Shown: positions 62,595 to 64,000 of the stretch, piece by piece
How positions within the stretch are numbered: the stretch's first letter is position 1
Layout: each line of letters opens with the position of its first letter
Assembly (NCBI RefSeq): GCF_014206875.1
Contig: NZ_JACIJO010000002.1
Coordinates: forward strand, 496,001-560,000
Direction: 5' to 3'
DNA length: 64,000 bases
Origin: Algoriphagus iocasae
GTDB taxonomy: Bacteria; Bacteroidota; Bacteroidia; Cytophagales; Cyclobacteriaceae
Made by a program: the position numbers and the translations under genes
Notes under the pieces: model-generated
Databases searched by the model: none
Told to the model about the DNA's origin: nothing
The model's input: the letters and a program-made list of their open reading frames with translations, nothing else

Positions 62595-63668
62595 ATGAAT
62601 TACCCCAGCTACCATGTCATAGGCTTGATGTCAGGCACTTCCGGAGACGGATTAGATTTGGCTTACTGTCATTTTGAAAAAAAAGAATCCTGGGAGTTCA
62701 GCATTCTGGATGCCGTCACCATCCCTTTTCCCATTTCACTTGGAGAACAACTCAAGAACTCTCACTTGCTCAGCGCTTTAGACCTGAATCTGCTGGATGT
62801 GACTTTTGGAAAATGGATGGGAGAAAAGGTCCAATCATTCTGTAAGCAAAAGAAAATAACTCCAGAGGCTATTTGTTCTCATGGCCACACTGTTTTCCAT
62901 CGACCACAAAAAGGACTCACCTTGCAAATAGGAAATGGCTGGGCGATGCAAGCTTCTTCTGGAATGAAGATCATCAATGATTTCAGGATGCGGGATGTAC
63001 AACTCGGTGGTCAGGGGGCTCCTTTGGTACCAATTGGGGATAGATTACTTTTTGCAGATATGGATTTTTGCATCAATCTCGGAGGCATTTCCAATATCAG
63101 TATGGAATCCAATGGAAAAAGAGTGGCTTTTGACTGCTCTCCTTTTAATCTACTGCTAAATCCTATCGCCGAGAAATTAGGAAAACCTTATGATGAAAGC
63201 GGAAATTGGGCGAGGGAAGGAAATATTGATCCTGATCTGTTGAAAGAATTAAATGAAGTTTCTTTTTATCAGATTCAGGGCGCAAAATCATTGGGAAGAG
63301 AGGATATGGAAGAGGTTTTTCTTCCAATTCTGTCTAAAAGTGAATCGCCTGAAAAGGATAAACTGGCGACATTGACTGAGCATTATGCATTTCAGATTGC
63401 TAAGGTTATCCAAACGTTTGCTCAAGTTGATTTTCCAAATGTCTTAATTACAGGAGGTGGGGCATATCATACCTATTTTTTGGAGCGACTGGACTTTCAT
63501 CTTCAATCCAAATGGAAAAAATTTCAAGCATCCAATGAATTGATAGAATTTAAGGAGGCTTTGATTTTTGCTTTCCTGGGAGTATTGAGGTTGAGGGGAG
63601 AAAACAATTGCCTAGCTTCTGTCACCCATGCGATCGAAGATTCCTGCGGAGGAACAATATTTGGCTAA
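62595..63668 (+). CDS. anmK: Anhydro-N-acetylmuramic acid kinase
   Basis: 357 aa. Converts recycled anhydro-MurNAc to MurNAc-6-P in cell wall recycling. N-terminal GLMSGTSGDGLDLAYCHFEK is the AnmK signature, with NDFRMRDVQLGGQGAPLVPI and ITGGGAYHTYFLERL further on. A TATCTTTG -7-like box at 62557-62564 lies 31 bp upstream. Diverges from coaX. Confidence 0.95.
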   Translation: MNYPSYHVIGLMSGTSGDGLDLAYCHFEKKESWEFSILDAVTIPFPISLGEQLKNSHLLSALDLNLLDVTFGKWMGEKVQSFCKQKKITPEAICSHGHTVFHRPQKGLTLQIGNGWAMQASSGMKIINDFRMRDVQLGGQGAPLVPIGDRLLFADMDFCINLGGISNISMESNGKRVAFDCSPFNLLLNPIAEKLGKPYDESGNWAREGNIDPDLLKELNEVSFYQIQGAKSLGREDMEEVFLPILSKSESPEKDKLATLTEHYAFQIAKVIQTFAQVDFPNVLITGGGAYHTYFLERLDFHLQSKWKKFQASNELIEFKEALIFAFLGVLRLRGENNCLASVTHAIEDSCGGTIFG

Positions 63669-63679
63669 ACAGCCAAATA
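63658..63679 (+). terminator. Hairpin overlapping the anmK stop codon
   Basis: TATTTGGCT (63658-63666) and AGCCAAATA (63671-63679) form a perfect 9-bp stem with a 4-nt loop that includes the TAA stop. Only a weak U-rich tail follows, so termination may be partial. Confidence 0.55.
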
Positions 63680-63739
63680 ACAAATTATTTTAGGGTCAAT
63701 TTTTTTCTATTTTTGAGCAAAATATAAACCCAAAGAGTA

Positions 63740-64000
63740 ATGCAGGAATTATTAAAAAAATTTGAGAATAAGCAGCCTGAAATCGTTTTTGAATGGAGTG
63801 ATAATGAGTCAGAAGCAGAAGGCTGGGTTGTCATTAATTCTCTGAGAGGAGGAGCTGCGGGAGGCGGAACTAGGATGCGCAAGGGACTGGACAAGAGAGA
63901 GGTAGAATCTCTTGCCAAAACGATGGAAGTGAAATTTACTGTTTCCGGTCCTGCCATTGGAGGTGCCAAATCAGGGATCAATTTTGACCCGAATGACCCA
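63740..64000 (+). CDS. Glu/Leu/Phe/Val dehydrogenase, N-terminal part (runs off the window)
   Basis: 87 codons visible from the ATG at 63740, no stop. GWVVINSLRGGAAGGGTRMR, then REVESLAKTMEVKFTVSGPA and IGGAKSGINFDPNDP match the dimerisation domain and catalytic-lysine region of amino-acid dehydrogenases (GGAKSG). Oxidatively deaminates Leu, Glu or similar; the substrate cannot be told from this part. Confidence 0.9.
   Translation, partial: MQELLKKFENKQPEIVFEWSDNESEAEGWVVINSLRGGAAGGGTRMRKGLDKREVESLAKTMEVKFTVSGPAIGGAKSGINFDPNDP

Noticed and set aside
1..64000. tRNA, rRNA, CRISPR arrays or riboswitches
   Set aside because: No cloverleaf, no regularly spaced repeats, and no cobalamin-type box ahead of eutB were found by reading.

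Overview
The window looks like chromosomal DNA of a Bacteroidota member, most likely Cyclobacteriaceae (Algoriphagus-like). The grounds are a moderate GC content with AT-rich spacers, promoters that fit the Bacteroidota TTG-N19/20-TAnnTTTG pattern, few Shine-Dalgarno sequences, many SPI/SPII exported proteins, and a typical Bacteroidota housekeeping block (coaX - FadL-like porin - TPR - lptC - small membrane protein - CBS/CorC protein - ppiD). The genus assignment is inference.

Region 1 (1-27.2 kb) is an almost complete extracellular contractile injection system (eCIS) operon, all on the + strand with tight or overlapping junctions. In order it encodes a cap/terminator-type protein (5' end outside the window), two sheaths, two tube-like proteins, a 51-aa DUF5908-like protein, a LysM baseplate-hub protein, a VgrG-like spike, a PAAR tip, a gp25-like wedge, gp6/J-like and gp7-like baseplate proteins, a 1214-aa multidomain protein where tail-fibre genes sit in other eCIS, a tape-measure protein and an AAA+ ATPase. 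After a 13-bp inverted repeat come a 59-aa lysine/glutamate-rich protein, a 1186-aa DUF4157 protein that is the best cargo/effector candidate, and a TPR protein. The order resembles the Algoriphagus AlgoCIS type of eCIS.

Region 2 (27.2-33.3 kb) has a decayed copy of the eutB promoter and first codons, a lipoprotein serine hydrolase, a repeat-rich spacer, and an ethanolamine catabolism operon (eutB, eutC, APC-type permease) with no microcompartment genes.

Region 3 (33.3-42 kb) is AT-rich and accessory: a run of small, mostly unrecognised exported or membrane proteins, several followed by related hairpin terminators, then an outer-membrane barrel protein, an XRE-type regulator, a DUF6266-like protein and a 724-bp spacer full of palindromes and repeats.

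Region 4 (42-48.2 kb) encodes a DUF1206 membrane protein, an exported esterase with TPRs, a lipoprotein subtilase, and a protein with five BTRD1-like repeats fused to a beta-lactamase-fold domain, flanked by two near-identical terminators.

Region 5 (48.2-64 kb) is housekeeping: rpiB, tatC, glyA, an AEC transporter, an inositol monophosphatase, rsmI, a pterin dehydratase, a DUF493 protein, ppiD, a CorC/HlyC protein, lptC, a TPR protein, a FadL-like porin, coaX, anmK and the start of a Glu/Leu dehydrogenase gene. No tRNA, rRNA, CRISPR array, insertion sequence or prophage integrase was seen.
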